The notes under the pieces: generated by a model
Databases searched by the model: none
Seen by the model: only the letters and a program-made list of their open reading frames with translations
Told to the model about the DNA's origin: nothing
Assembly: GCA_017543595.1 (NCBI GenBank)
Contig: JAFYFU010000084.1
Span: 1 to 40,795, forward strand
Direction of reading: 5' to 3'
DNA length: 40,795 nucleotides
Source: Ruminococcus sp.
Lineage (GTDB): Bacteria; Bacillota; Clostridia; Oscillospirales; Ruminococcaceae
Part shown: positions 17,144 to 25,507 of the stretch, piece after piece
How positions within the stretch are numbered: the first letter of the stretch is position 1
Layout of the letters: each line of letters starts with the position of its first letter
Made by a program: the position numbers and the translations under genes

Positions 17144-17653
17144 TTATTCTTTTACATATACAGCCGTAATTTCAGATATGTAAGCCCTGTGGTAAGGGTC
17201 TTTGCCGTAGGAAATTTCAGGTATTCCGTCATCTGTGAGGAAACCGCTTTCCTGCATATCATAGCTGTAAAGCTTACGGCATACGAAAACCATGTCAGCC
17301 TGTTCAAAGCTTACATTCCCGTCAATTTCAGCGGGAACAAGACCTGTTTCCTTGATTTTGTCGCAGTCACGACCCGAATGAGAACCGCAGAAAGCAAGAA
17401 TTTTTTTGAACTGCTCACCGAAAAATGAAGCTGTAAAAGTTCCGTTCTTTTCGATAAATTCATAAGTATATCTGTTTGGTCTTATGTAGCAGGTGAAAAC
17501 ATTTTTATTCCAGAGTATACCGAGCTGACCCCATGAAGCGGTCATAGTGTTGAAACTTTCGGGAGTTCCCGAAGTTATGAGCGTCCATTCATTTCCTATT
17601 TTTTCAAAAGGATTGAATTTAAGTTCCGATATATTTATTTTTTTAAACGACAT
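17144..17653 (-). CDS. Flavin reductase-like (FMN-binding split barrel) protein
   Basis: The 169-residue protein has the flavoredoxin/flavin reductase pattern: the N-terminal half contains NEWTLITSGTPESFNTMTASWGQLGILWNKNVFTCYIRPNRYTYEFI, where the T-A-S-W-G stretch usually contacts FMN. FTASFFGEQFKKILAFCGSHSGRDCDK follows, the typical S-G-R-D segment. It probably binds FMN in the cytoplasm and moves electrons to an unidentified partner; no redox partner gene is adjacent. The SD is AAGGAGA. Upstream lies an A-type palindromic repeat and then spo0A, all on the minus strand. Confidence 0.88.
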   Translation of the reverse strand: MSFKKINISELKFNPFEKIGNEWTLITSGTPESFNTMTASWGQLGILWNKNVFTCYIRPNRYTYEFIEKNGTFTASFFGEQFKKILAFCGSHSGRDCDKIKETGLVPAEIDGNVSFEQADMVFVCRKLYSYDMQESGFLTDDGIPEISYGKDPYHRAYISEITAVYVKE

Positions 17654-17680
17654 AAAAAATCTCCTTATTTAAATTATTAT

Positions 17681-17823
17681 TTAATTCGGAATTACGATAA
17701 AGTTTGGGCAGAATTAAAAAGGGGGGCTTGGGGGGATAAAGCCGCCCCTTGCGCTGAAAGTGAACAGAGCGCAGCGAAGTGAACGAAAGCGCAAGCCTTA
17801 AAGGGCGGCTCCCCCCATTCTAA
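17681..17823. repeat. A-type palindromic repeat, copy A1
   Basis: The element begins at TTAATTCGGAATTA (17681-17694). Its core has outer arms GGGGGG ... CCCCCC and AGCCGCCCC ... AGGGCGGCT, and inner arms CTTGCGCT ... AGCGCAAG. The centre carries two copies of AAGTGAAC. It is inverted with respect to copy A2 at 20125. It fills the space between the 5' end of the flavin reductase-like gene and the 3' end of spo0A. Confidence 0.9.
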
Positions 17824-17863
17824 ATAATAAATCAGGAATATGCCTGATTAAGATATTAAATTA

Positions 17864-18622
17864 TTATTTGCAGCTTTTCAAAACTGATTTGTACCTCAGT
17901 CTGAGCCTGTCTGTTATGAGGGCGATAAATTCCGAATTTGTGGGTTTTCCTTTGCCCGTATCGACGGTATAGCCGAAGAAAGAATTTAAAGTATCGACAT
18001 TTCCCCTGTTCCATGCGATTTCTATTGCATGGCGGATAGCTCTTTCGACACGGGAAGAAGTTGTGTCATATATGCTTGCAACAGTCGGATATAAAAGCTT
18101 TGTAACGCTGTCGAGGAGTGTTCTGTCCTCTATCGAATACATAATAGCCGTTCTGAGATAATGATATCCCTTTATGTGTGCAGGTACGCCGAGCTGGTGA
18201 ATGATATCCGTGACGATTATTTCCATATCATCGCTGAGGCTGTCCGCCCTTCCTCCGAGAGCCGAATTTATGGCACTGCAAAGGTCGTCTGCATCATACG
18301 GTTTAAGAAGAAATTTTGATGCACCGTTTTCCATTACCTGTCTTTCGATAAATTCGTTGTCAAATGCGGAAGTTACTATGAACACGGGGAATTTTACACC
18401 GAGTTCCCTTGTTTTCTTCATTATTGAAACGGCATCGCCGTTCTGAGCGGTTATATCAAGTACGGCAACATCTGGCGAATCTTTCTTTATGGATTCAACT
18501 ATCACGTTGCAGTCTTTGCGCCTTGTATAAGCATACATACCTCTTTCACGGAGCTTATTTGCCACGCTTACACCCGTAACGGCAGAATCATCACCTATAA
18601 GTACCTTTATCTTGTTATTCAT
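17864..18622 (-). CDS. spo0A: Sporulation master response regulator Spo0A
   Basis: The 252-residue protein has an N-terminal receiver domain (D11, D12, phospho-acceptor D56 in AVLDITA, T/S in VTSA, K in LLKPYD). The C-terminal Spo0A DNA-binding domain (about 140-250) contains [41 protein letters not shown] and [17 protein letters not shown], which is diagnostic. Phosphorylated Spo0A binds TGTCGAA boxes and starts endospore formation. All key residues are intact. The SD is AAAGGAGG. A TTGCAA/TAAAAT promoter is at 18654-18683. No kinase gene is nearby, as usual in Clostridia, and spoIVB is not its neighbour here. Confidence 0.96.
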   Translation of the reverse strand: MNNKIKVLIGDDSAVTGVSVANKLRERGMYAYTRRKDCNVIVESIKKDSPDVAVLDITAQNGDAVSIMKKTRELGVKFPVFIVTSAFDNEFIERQVMENGASKFLLKPYDADDLCSAINSALGGRADSLSDDMEIIVTDIIHQLGVPAHIKGYHYLRTAIMYSIEDRTLLDSVTKLLYPTVASIYDTTSSRVERAIRHAIEIAWNRGNVDTLNSFFGYTVDTGKGKPTNSEFIALITDRLRLRYKSVLKSCK

Positions 18623-18653
18623 TATTTTTTTCCTCCTTTATTTCTGTAATACT

Positions 18654-18683
18654 ATTTTATCACAGAAGAAAAGGAAATTGCAA
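18654..18683 (-). promoter_or_regulatory. Candidate promoter of spo0A
   Basis: TTGCAA (18683-18678), an 18-base spacer and TAAAAT (18659-18654) on the minus strand, about 32 bases before the spo0A start. Confidence 0.6.
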
Positions 18684-18795
18684 CAGTATAAAAAGTCACT
18701 TTTCGGGATATTTCGGCATTTTTGGTTAGAAAAAGTAACCTGCGGAAAAAAACGGGATTTTATAATATATGATGTCGATAAAGGTATGAATATGA

Positions 18796-20109
18796 CTATT
18801 TTTTTCTTTTTATGATATCTGCGCCTCTGCTTTTTATTTTTATGAGCATACCGTCAGCGATATTTCTTACTTTTGTACCCTGCGGAAAGAGAGTATCCGC
18901 AAGTTTTGCGGCAGCATTTTTTTTAAGTTTTCTGCCGTATACGGGAGCGGTATCGGGCTGTGAAGAAATTTTTTCCCATTTTGACAGAACGTCTTCCGAA
19001 AGATATTCACTTAAAAGCTGTCTGTCTGCGGCTGCGCTGTACTTTACAAAATATTCAAAGGGAATACTGCACTTGTCAGCGGAAAAATCTCCGCACAAAT
19101 CATGAAAATGCATTTCAAAAAGTTCCCTGAAACTGTCTCTGCCGTTTACACATTCGGGGCAGTTTTCAAGTGCGGATTTTATATTTTCGGAAAGGCTGTC
19201 TTTCGCTTTATAATTGGGTACAAGACTTAAAGAGCCGAGTATTATAAATCCGATTTTAAACAGACTTGAACAGAAATCACTCTGAAATGTTTTGTTTATC
19301 GGAATATCAAAATTATAACACGCATAAAGACCGAATACACAGTGAAGCATTAAATAGTCAATGCTGTCATAATTATAAACGTGCTTTGCCTGCACATATC
19401 CCCTCAGTCTGCCTGATTTCACCATGAGCGGAATAACGGGAGTGAGAAGAAGTGCCTTTGAACCTTTAAGAATCGGGGTTTCAATGTCATTTGCGACATT
19501 TCCGCCTATATGAAGTATTTTATCGGGAGATACTCCTGATTTTTCAATTATTTTGTCAAAAGTTTTTTCGGCATCATCAAAGGCGATTCCCTCGGAATAA
19601 AGTGTTATAAGCCTGTTATATGCGGAATATCCGCATTTTGCAAGGACTTTTTTTATTGTGTTTTCGGGATATATTGAATCATAAACAAGAATTATTTTTT
19701 TCTTTCTGTCTCTGGCAGTCCTGAAAAATTCCGCTCCGCAGCTTCTTGTAAATGCAAAATATTCAAACAGTTCACATTCACGATTTTTAAGGCTGTCCCG
19801 CACATCATCGCTTAAATGATTGTTTTTTGCGAAAATTTCATAGATATTGTCTAAACTTACGCAGGAATTATATTTTTTTTCAGCCTCGTCCTGAGCGGAT
19901 ATACGCAGTTCGGTAAAAGATTTTTTGCTGTACTCTGCGAAATCCTTTTCCATAAATCCGAACATATCGCCAAATTCCGAAAACGGTGTCATAACAAGCG
20001 TATCCATAAGCCTGAAACTTACAGCCTTATATTTGCTCTGACATATTTCGCCTTTCATTTTCTGAACAAGGTCAGCCTGTTCTTTCACAGCAGGTATAAC
20101 AACGCCCAT
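18796..20109 (-). CDS. HAD-like protein with degenerate active site
   Basis: The 437-residue protein resembles large HAD-superfamily proteins with a DxD core followed by helical caps. The first motif reads VSFRLMDTLV (R33, D36), where an active hydrolase has D-I-F-D, so the nucleophile is lost. The later motif reads HIGGNVANDIETP instead of HIGDN..SD, losing another acid. Motif II (ILVYDSIYP) is kept. It is therefore unlikely to be a phosphatase. The C-terminal 200 residues are helical and unrecognised, ending in a Lys-rich tail. The ATG at 20109 follows AAGGAGTGAG; a longer frame would translate the neighbouring repeat. Relatives of this HAD group often occur in surface-polysaccharide loci, but nothing here confirms that. 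Confidence 0.7.
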   Translation of the reverse strand: MGVVIPAVKEQADLVQKMKGEICQSKYKAVSFRLMDTLVMTPFSEFGDMFGFMEKDFAEYSKKSFTELRISAQDEAEKKYNSCVSLDNIYEIFAKNNHLSDDVRDSLKNRECELFEYFAFTRSCGAEFFRTARDRKKKIILVYDSIYPENTIKKVLAKCGYSAYNRLITLYSEGIAFDDAEKTFDKIIEKSGVSPDKILHIGGNVANDIETPILKGSKALLLTPVIPLMVKSGRLRGYVQAKHVYNYDSIDYLMLHCVFGLYACYNFDIPINKTFQSDFCSSLFKIGFIILGSLSLVPNYKAKDSLSENIKSALENCPECVNGRDSFRELFEMHFHDLCGDFSADKCSIPFEYFVKYSAAADRQLLSEYLSEDVLSKWEKISSQPDTAPVYGRKLKKNAAAKLADTLFPQGTKVRNIADGMLIKIKSRGADIIKRKK

Positions 20110-20124
20110 AAACTCACTCCTTAT

Positions 20125-20247
20125 TAAAAATGGGGGGAGCCGCCCTTTGGGGCTTGTGCTTTCGTTCACTCCGCTTTGCTCCGTTCACTTTCAGTACAAG
20201 GGGCGGCTTTATCCCCCCAAGCCCCCCTGTTTTTAATTCCGAATTTA
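20125..20247. repeat. A-type palindromic repeat, copy A2
   Basis: This copy is inverted relative to A1. Outer arms GGGGGG/CCCCCC and AGCCGCCC/GGGGCGGCT are kept; the inner arm next to CTTG is CTTGTACT ... AGCACAAG when read in A1 orientation (one mismatch). Its right end TAATTCCGAATTTA (20234-20247) contains the stop codon of proS on the minus strand. Confidence 0.9.
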
Positions 20248-21687
20248 ATATGCTATTCCCCAGCAAACCTTATGCTTTGCAGGTTTTCCGCAGCATACGC
20301 AAACATCTGAAATGCTTGTCTGGTCAAAGGGTATGCATCTTGAACCAACACCTGTCTGTTCCTTTACGGAATCCTCACAGGCTTCGTCACCGCACCACAT
20401 AGCCATTATAAAACCGTCACCCTTTTCTTTGAGAGTGGTTTTAATTTCGTCAAGGGTTTTGCAGTCATAAGTTCTGTTGTTCTGATTTTCGAGAGCCTTT
20501 GCATACATTCCGTCATGAACTTCCCTGAGTTTTTCGGCAACAGCCTTTTCAAGTTCATCAAGGGATACAAAAGTCTTTTCGCCGTTGTGACGGGTAACAA
20601 TTACGCACTGATTGTTTTCTATATCCTTAGGACCTATTTCAATTCTTACGGGAACACCTTTCATTTCGTATTCGGAGAATTTCCAGCCGGGTGAATTTTC
20701 ACTGTCATCAAGCTTGATTCTCAGACCTGTTTCAGCAAGGCGTTTTCTGAGTTCCTCAGCCTTTTCGAGTACACCCTCTTTATGCTGTGCAATGGGAATT
20801 ATAACAGCCTGAACAGGTGCTACCGCAGGAGGAAGAACAAGTCCGTTATTGTCGCCGTGTGTCATTATTATCGCACCGATAAGACGGGTTGTAACGCCCC
20901 AGCTTGTCTGGTGGGGATATACTCTCTTGTTGTCCTTGTCAGTATACTGAATATCAAAAGCCTTTGCAAAACCGTCACCGAAATAATGTGAAGTACCTGC
21001 CTGCAAAGCTTTTCCGTCATGCATGAGAGCCTCAATTGCATAAGTTGAAACTGCACCCGCAAACTTGTCGCTTTCAGTCTTTTTGCCTTTAAGTACAGGC
21101 ATGGCAAGGGCTTTTTCGCAGAAATCAGTATAAACATTAAGCATACGCTCTGTTTCTTCAATTGCCTCCTCAGCAGTTGCATGAATGGTATGACCCTCCT
21201 GCCATAAAAATTCCCTTGAACGGAGGAAAGGACGGGTAGTTTTCTCCCAGCGTACAACACTTACCCACTGATTGTAAAGCTTGGGCAAATCCCTGTAAGA
21301 GTGAACTATATTTGCATAGTGTTCGCAGAAAAGAGTTTCAGATGTGGGACGCACGCAAAGTCTTTCTTCGAGTTTCTCGTTTCCGCCGTGAGTTACCCAT
21401 GCAACTTCGGGAGCAAAGCCCTCAACATGGTCTTTTTCCTTCTGTAAAAGCCCTTCGGGGATAAACATGGGCATACATACATTTTCGTGACCCGTAGCCT
21501 TGAACATATTGTCAAGTATGTGCTGGATATTTTCCCATATCGCATAGCCGTAGGGACGGATTACCATACAGCCCTTAACACTTGTATATTCAACAAGTTC
21601 AGCCTTTTTGCAGATATCGGTATACCACTGTGCGAAATCCTCATCCATTGAAGTTATCGCAGTTACCATTTTCTTTTCTTTTGCCAT
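20245..21687 (-). CDS. proS: Prolyl-tRNA synthetase, archaeal/eukaryal-type
   Basis: The 480-residue class II synthetase charges tRNA-Pro. The short length, without the bacterial editing insertion, and the C-terminal domain ending [16 protein letters not shown] mark the archaeal/eukaryal-like ProS that many Clostridia carry. Motif 2 ([30 protein letters not shown]) and motif 3 ([28 protein letters not shown]) are clear, as is the anticodon-binding domain near 285-390 ([10 protein letters not shown]). The start has AGAGG upstream and a consensus promoter at 21721-21749. It follows thrS on the same strand but with its own promoter and after a terminator. Confidence 0.97.
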   Translation of the reverse strand: MAKEKKMVTAITSMDEDFAQWYTDICKKAELVEYTSVKGCMVIRPYGYAIWENIQHILDNMFKATGHENVCMPMFIPEGLLQKEKDHVEGFAPEVAWVTHGGNEKLEERLCVRPTSETLFCEHYANIVHSYRDLPKLYNQWVSVVRWEKTTRPFLRSREFLWQEGHTIHATAEEAIEETERMLNVYTDFCEKALAMPVLKGKKTESDKFAGAVSTYAIEALMHDGKALQAGTSHYFGDGFAKAFDIQYTDKDNKRVYPHQTSWGVTTRLIGAIIMTHGDNNGLVLPPAVAPVQAVIIPIAQHKEGVLEKAEELRKRLAETGLRIKLDDSENSPGWKFSEYEMKGVPVRIEIGPKDIENNQCVIVTRHNGEKTFVSLDELEKAVAEKLREVHDGMYAKALENQNNRTYDCKTLDEIKTTLKEKGDGFIMAMWCGDEACEDSVKEQTGVGSRCIPFDQTSISDVCVCCGKPAKHKVCWGIAY

Positions 21688-21720
21688 AATTATACCTCTT
21701 TCATAAAATCTGATAACTAT

Positions 21721-21749
21721 ATTATATCACCAGTCTGTTATATTGTCAA
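21721..21749 (-). promoter_or_regulatory. Sigma-A promoter for proS
   Basis: TTGACA (21749-21744), a 17-base spacer and TATAAT (21726-21721), 34 bases before the proS start and directly after the thrS terminator. Confidence 0.88.
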
Positions 21750-21751
21750 TG

Positions 21752-21780
21752 AAAAAATCCGCAGACAAAAAGCCTGCGGA
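21752..21780 (-). terminator. Rho-independent terminator of thrS
   Basis: On the minus strand TCCGCAG and CTGCGGA pair with a short loop and are followed by TTTTTT. Between the thrS stop and this hairpin lies the 14-base motif also found at the A-type repeats (21789-21802). Confidence 0.88.
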
Positions 21781-21805
21781 CTTCATTATAATTCCGAATT
21801 TAATT

Positions 21806-23752
21806 TTATCTTACTTTGTTTGCGATGTCATCGAGAAGTTTTCCGAGGAAGTCATTCTGTGACATTGAGCCGAGGTCACCCTCACGCCTTGAAGTTACGG
21901 AAACAGTATTTCCCTCAACTTCCTTGTCTCCGACAGTTACCCATATCGGGAGCTTTTCAAGTCTTGCGTCACGGACTTTCTTTCCGACTTTTTCAGCCCT
22001 GTCATCAATGCTTGCCCTTATTCCTGCGGATTCAAGCTTTGCAAGGAGGGCGTTGCAGTATTCAAGATGACGGCCTGCAACGGGAACTATTCTAACCTGT
22101 TCGGGAGCAATCCAGAGAGGCATTGCGCCTGCATATTTTTCAATCATATATGCAAGGGTTCTCTCATAGCAGCCGAGAGATGTTCTGTGGATTATATAGG
22201 GAGTTTTCTTTGTTCCGTCAACATCAACGTATTCCATTCCGAAACGCTGTGCAAGGAGCATATCAATCTGAATAGTTACAAGAGTATCTTCTTTTCCGTA
22301 TACGTTCTTGTACTGAATATCGAGCTTAGGACCGTAGAAAGCAGCCTCATCAATTCCTATTGTATATTCAACGCCGAGGTCATCGAGGATTTTTCCCATT
22401 ACTTCCTGAGCATAATCCCACTGTTCCTTAGTACCCTCATATTTGTTCTTCGGATTTGAGGGGTCCCACTGTGAGAACCTGAAAGTACAATCTTCAAGAA
22501 GTCCGACAGTGCCGAGCATTTCTTTTGCGAGTGAGAGACAGTCGGCAAACTCCTGTTCAAGCTGTTCGGGTCTTAAAATAAGGTGTCCCTCTGAAATTGT
22601 GAACTGTCTTACACGGATAAGACCATGCATTTCGCCTGAATCTTCTTTTCTGAAAAGAGTTGAAGTTTCGCCCAGTCTCATAGGCAAATCACGGTATGAA
22701 CGCTGTCTGTTGAGAAATACCTGATACTGGAAAGGACAGGTCATGGGTCTGAGTGCAAAACATTCCTTTTCTTCGTCATAGGGGTCGCCCATTATGAACA
22801 TTCCGTCAAGGTAATGGTCCCAGTGTCCCGAAATCTTATAAAATTCCCTCTTTGCAAAATAAGGTGTCTTAGTAAGCAGATAGCCGTGTTTCTGTTCAAC
22901 GTCCTCAACCCAACGCTGTAAAGTCTGAATAACTCTTGCACCCTTCGGGAGAATTACGGGAAGTCCCTGTCCGATTACATCAACTGTTGTAAAGTATTCA
23001 AGTTCTCTGCCGAGCTTGTTATGGTCACGAAGTTTTGCTTCCTCACGCTGTTTAATATCTGCTTCGAGTTCGGCAGCCTTGGGATATGCAACCGCATAGA
23101 CACGGGAGAGCATTTTATTTTTTTCGCTTCCTCTCCAATATGCACCCGTACATGAAAGCAGTTTAAATGCCTTTACGGGAGCAGTTGACATAAGGTGAGG
23201 ACCTGCACACAAGTCAGTAAATTCGCCCTGTTTGTAGAATGAAATAGGCTCGCCCTTGTCAGCGTGTTCCTCACAGAGTTCAACCTTGTAAGGTTCGTCC
23301 ATTTCTTTAAGCTTTGCAATTGCCTCGGCAGGGGGAAGTTCAAACTGTTCAAGAGCGATTCCCTCCTTGACGATTTTTTTCATTTCAGCCTCAATTTTTT
23401 CAAGTTCCTCCTGAGTGAAAGGCTTTTCAAGGTCAAAATCATAGTAAAAACCGTTGTCAATTGCAGGACCTATCGCAAGCTTTGCATTGGGATAAAGTCT
23501 TTTTACAGCCTGAGCGAGTATATGTGACGCAGTATGCCAGAAAGTCTTTTTTCCGTCAACCGAATCAAAAGTACATACTTCAAATTCGCAGTCGTTTTCA
23601 ATTACGGTGCGGAGGTCTTTTACTTCACCGTTTATTTTTACACAACAGGCAGCCTTGTAAAGACCCATGCCTATTCCCTTGATTATTTCCGCAGCAGGTG
23701 CAGCGTTTTCAATTTCACGGATACTTCCGTCTTTAAGCGTAAGCTTTATCAT
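21806..23752 (-). CDS. thrS: Threonyl-tRNA synthetase
   Basis: The 648 residues fit a full-length ThrS. The order is an N-terminal TGS domain (1-61), the editing domain with HTASHILAQAVKRL and the LCAGPHL zinc-like site (about 70-235), the class II catalytic core with MTCPFQYQVF, RLGETSTLFRKEDSGEMHGLIRVRQFT and YIIHRTSLGCYERTLAYMIE, and the anticodon-binding domain (about 540-640). It charges tRNA-Thr and edits mischarged serine. The SD lies inside the last codons of the upstream CoiA-like gene, with one base between its stop and the thrS ATG. The operon begins with a T-box leader, so uncharged tRNA-Thr is the likely inducer. Confidence 0.97.
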   Translation of the reverse strand: MIKLTLKDGSIREIENAAPAAEIIKGIGMGLYKAACCVKINGEVKDLRTVIENDCEFEVCTFDSVDGKKTFWHTASHILAQAVKRLYPNAKLAIGPAIDNGFYYDFDLEKPFTQEELEKIEAEMKKIVKEGIALEQFELPPAEAIAKLKEMDEPYKVELCEEHADKGEPISFYKQGEFTDLCAGPHLMSTAPVKAFKLLSCTGAYWRGSEKNKMLSRVYAVAYPKAAELEADIKQREEAKLRDHNKLGRELEYFTTVDVIGQGLPVILPKGARVIQTLQRWVEDVEQKHGYLLTKTPYFAKREFYKISGHWDHYLDGMFIMGDPYDEEKECFALRPMTCPFQYQVFLNRQRSYRDLPMRLGETSTLFRKEDSGEMHGLIRVRQFTISEGHLILRPEQLEQEFADCLSLAKEMLGTVGLLEDCTFRFSQWDPSNPKNKYEGTKEQWDYAQEVMGKILDDLGVEYTIGIDEAAFYGPKLDIQYKNVYGKEDTLVTIQIDMLLAQRFGMEYVDVDGTKKTPYIIHRTSLGCYERTLAYMIEKYAGAMPLWIAPEQVRIVPVAGRHLEYCNALLAKLESAGIRASIDDRAEKVGKKVRDARLEKLPIWVTVGDKEVEGNTVSVTSRREGDLGSMSQNDFLGKLLDDIANKVR

Positions 23753-23753
23753 T

Positions 23754-24596
23754 TTAATTTTCTCCTTTATTTTTTATTATTTTGTCAATTGTTTTGTTTT
23801 TCCCATTGCAGATAATATACTCATTAATACCATCATCATAATACTTAATGAGATATTGGCAATCGAAACAATCATCAATTAAATTTGCATATGGCAAATT
23901 TGTATAGCGTTTTCCTTTCCATGTTCTTGCCTCTATTGGGCAAAAATCCACATGGTTTGCAAATCCTCTGCTAATAACGGGCTTTTTTTCTGAATCTTCA
24001 CATATTTCTGCAAATTTTTTCGCAGCTTTTGAATTATAAAGCCAACGTTTATTTTCAACGTTGTTTAACAGTAAATCTTTTAATTGTTGTTTGGATATAG
24101 ATTTGTCTGTTTTGCTTAAATCAATTTCAATTGCAGATATGCCCAAATCTTTGATTTTCTGTAATTTAGCATCATCGACTTTATGGGTGACATAAATTTC
24201 AACAATTAATTCTCTTTTACCCTTTTCAAGAATCAAATCGGGTATAATATCACCTGTTCGCTTTTCTGTATAAACATTGTCAATTTTTTTAATTCTATGT
24301 TTTCCAATTAAACAAGCATTTGTAGCATTACATTCATCAATTAATTTTATAGGTGGAAGAAGAATTTCTCCCGTTTCAGATAAAATTTCCTTTGCCAGCA
24401 AGTGCAGAGAAGTTTCATATCCGCCTTTACATTCACTCGAAGAAGAATGAGCAAAATGATGACTGTTAATTTCTCCTTTTCTTGCAATAAGGTTTGAACC
24501 GCAAGCGGGGCATATACAGCCACAGGCGATTCCGCTTTCAACATCATCAACATGAATAAGTTTATTGTTCTTCAATGCATAAGTCATTAAAGGCAT
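23754..24596 (-). CDS. CoiA-like protein with zinc motif and nuclease-like domain
   Basis: The 280-residue protein resembles the competence protein CoiA family. The N-terminal part has a CxC..C zinc-like cluster (CGCICPACGS, about 26-35) and SHHFAHSS, followed by a PD-(D/E)xK-like core near residues 116-150 (DIIPDLILEK...ELIVEIYVTHK). A C-terminal Cys pair (DCFDCQYLI) may bind a second metal. Members are presumed nucleases and are frequent on mobile elements; a competence role is not implied. The gene is visibly more AT-rich than its neighbours, which suggests transfer. It sits between the T-box and thrS and is tightly coupled to thrS. The SD is AGGAGA, eight bases before the ATG. Confidence 0.8.
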   Translation of the reverse strand: MPLMTYALKNNKLIHVDDVESGIACGCICPACGSNLIARKGEINSHHFAHSSSSECKGGYETSLHLLAKEILSETGEILLPPIKLIDECNATNACLIGKHRIKKIDNVYTEKRTGDIIPDLILEKGKRELIVEIYVTHKVDDAKLQKIKDLGISAIEIDLSKTDKSISKQQLKDLLLNNVENKRWLYNSKAAKKFAEICEDSEKKPVISRGFANHVDFCPIEARTWKGKRYTNLPYANLIDDCFDCQYLIKYYDDGINEYIICNGKNKTIDKIIKNKGEN

Positions 24597-24611
24597 TTAA
24601 AACGTCTCCTG

Positions 24612-24992
24612 TCAATAGCTGTCCCAACCGAGAATTTCAAATTCGTTATCAAAAAGTTCCATTGACAGCGGGCTTTTCATATATCCGTCAGTGCTGTTCA
24701 CCGTAAAGCAGAGAACAACTTCGTCCTCATCAATATCCACATAAACCTTGACAAGCATTATAAAATCTTCAAGTGTTTCGGCTGCGCCCTCATAATAACC
24801 GTCATCTGCAACAAGTCTGACAACAGTTGACTTACTGCGGTTGAGTCTGTCGAGTTTTGCGGCGATTTCGCTTATATTTTCCATTATATCTTCCTGCTCC
24901 TCAACGTAAAAGCGGACAGTCATATCTTTTTCCCATATCTTATAAACTATTTCATAAGCTTCTTCTTTTTCGTTGTACTTGATTTTATTCAT
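24612..24992 (-). CDS. Conserved-looking small acidic protein of unknown function
   Basis: The 126-residue acidic protein is not recognised. It reads as an alpha/beta protein (EAYEIVYKIWEKDMTVRFYVEE, a helix ENISEIAAKLDRLNRS, then strands with VVLCFTVNSTDGYMKSPLSMELFDNEFEILGWDSY). No signal peptide or membrane segment is present. The ATG at 24992 follows AGAGGTGA; the longer frame has no SD. It is the first gene after the T-box leader and is followed after 19 bases by the CoiA-like gene. The small acidic single-domain form recalls immunity-type proteins, but that is only a resemblance in size and composition. Confidence 0.7.
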   Translation of the reverse strand: MNKIKYNEKEEAYEIVYKIWEKDMTVRFYVEEQEDIMENISEIAAKLDRLNRSKSTVVRLVADDGYYEGAAETLEDFIMLVKVYVDIDEDEVVLCFTVNSTDGYMKSPLSMELFDNEFEILGWDSY

Positions 24993-25075
24993 CTGATTCA
25001 CCTCTTTTCTTAATGGGGAACGCAAGGCTTTTTAATCCTTTATAAATCCGCCCGAATTTATTTCTGCGGATAAAC

Positions 25076-25326
25076 AAAAACCGCCCCAAAGTCTTCATAA
25101 AGACAAAAGGGACGGCAAATACCGTGGTTCCACCCTGATTCACACGGACAGAAATATCCGTATCTCATTGGCTCTGTAACGGGAGCAGCCGACGCTTATT
25201 GGGCGCACTCGGAGGCGGTGTGCATATATTTTGTATCATACCGTTTTTTCAGCTTTTCACGGCTCTCTGTAAAGATACACGGCAATATATGCCTTCCTCG
25301 TCAAAGATTTAAAAATATCTTACAGA
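25076..25326 (-). ncRNA. T-box riboswitch leader of the thrS operon
   Basis: On the minus strand the leader begins after a consensus promoter (25328-25356). It contains stem I, with an AGAGAG distal motif, the T-box AGGGTGGAACCACG (25136-25123), and a terminator stem GCCGTCCC ... GGGGCGG followed by TTTTTG (25117-25077). Uncharged tRNA pairs with the T-box bulge and stops the terminator forming. A specifier candidate is ACA (Thr) at 25234-25232 in the 3' arm of stem I, which fits thrS; the loop boundaries are uncertain, so this is a tentative assignment. Two genes lie between this leader and thrS. Confidence 0.93.
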
Positions 25327-25327
25327 T

Positions 25328-25356
25328 ATGATAACACATAACTTTGATTTTGTCAA
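25328..25356 (-). promoter_or_regulatory. Sigma-A promoter of the T-box/thrS operon
   Basis: TTGACA (25356-25351), a 17-base spacer and TATCAT (25333-25328), directly upstream of the T-box leader. Confidence 0.85.
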
Positions 25357-25437
25357 GACCTTAATTTTACAATTTATATACGCATAATCAATGCAATATG
25401 CACAAAATCACAAAACAATATTATTCTTGTGTAACTA

Positions 25438-25466
25438 TTGACTTTATATATAAAAAGTGTTATAAT
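25438..25466 (+). promoter_or_regulatory. Sigma-A promoter for the dockerin protein gene
   Basis: TTGACT (25438-25443), a 17-base spacer and TATAAT (25461-25466), 42 bases before the ATG at 25508. It diverges from the T-box promoter. Confidence 0.85.
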
Positions 25467-25507
25467 AGGTATAGTTGATTTAAATTTTAATATATGAGGT
25501 GATTTTC

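Noticed and set aside
18773-18779. TGTCGAT, one base off a Spo0A box, upstream of spo0A
   Set aside because: A 6/7 match to a seven-base motif is expected by chance at this frequency; no second box next to it.
21806-25025. Prophage or ICE origin of the thrS-upstream genes
   Set aside because: Only one gene (CoiA-like) is of a family common on mobile elements; no integrase, att site or phage genes are nearby.
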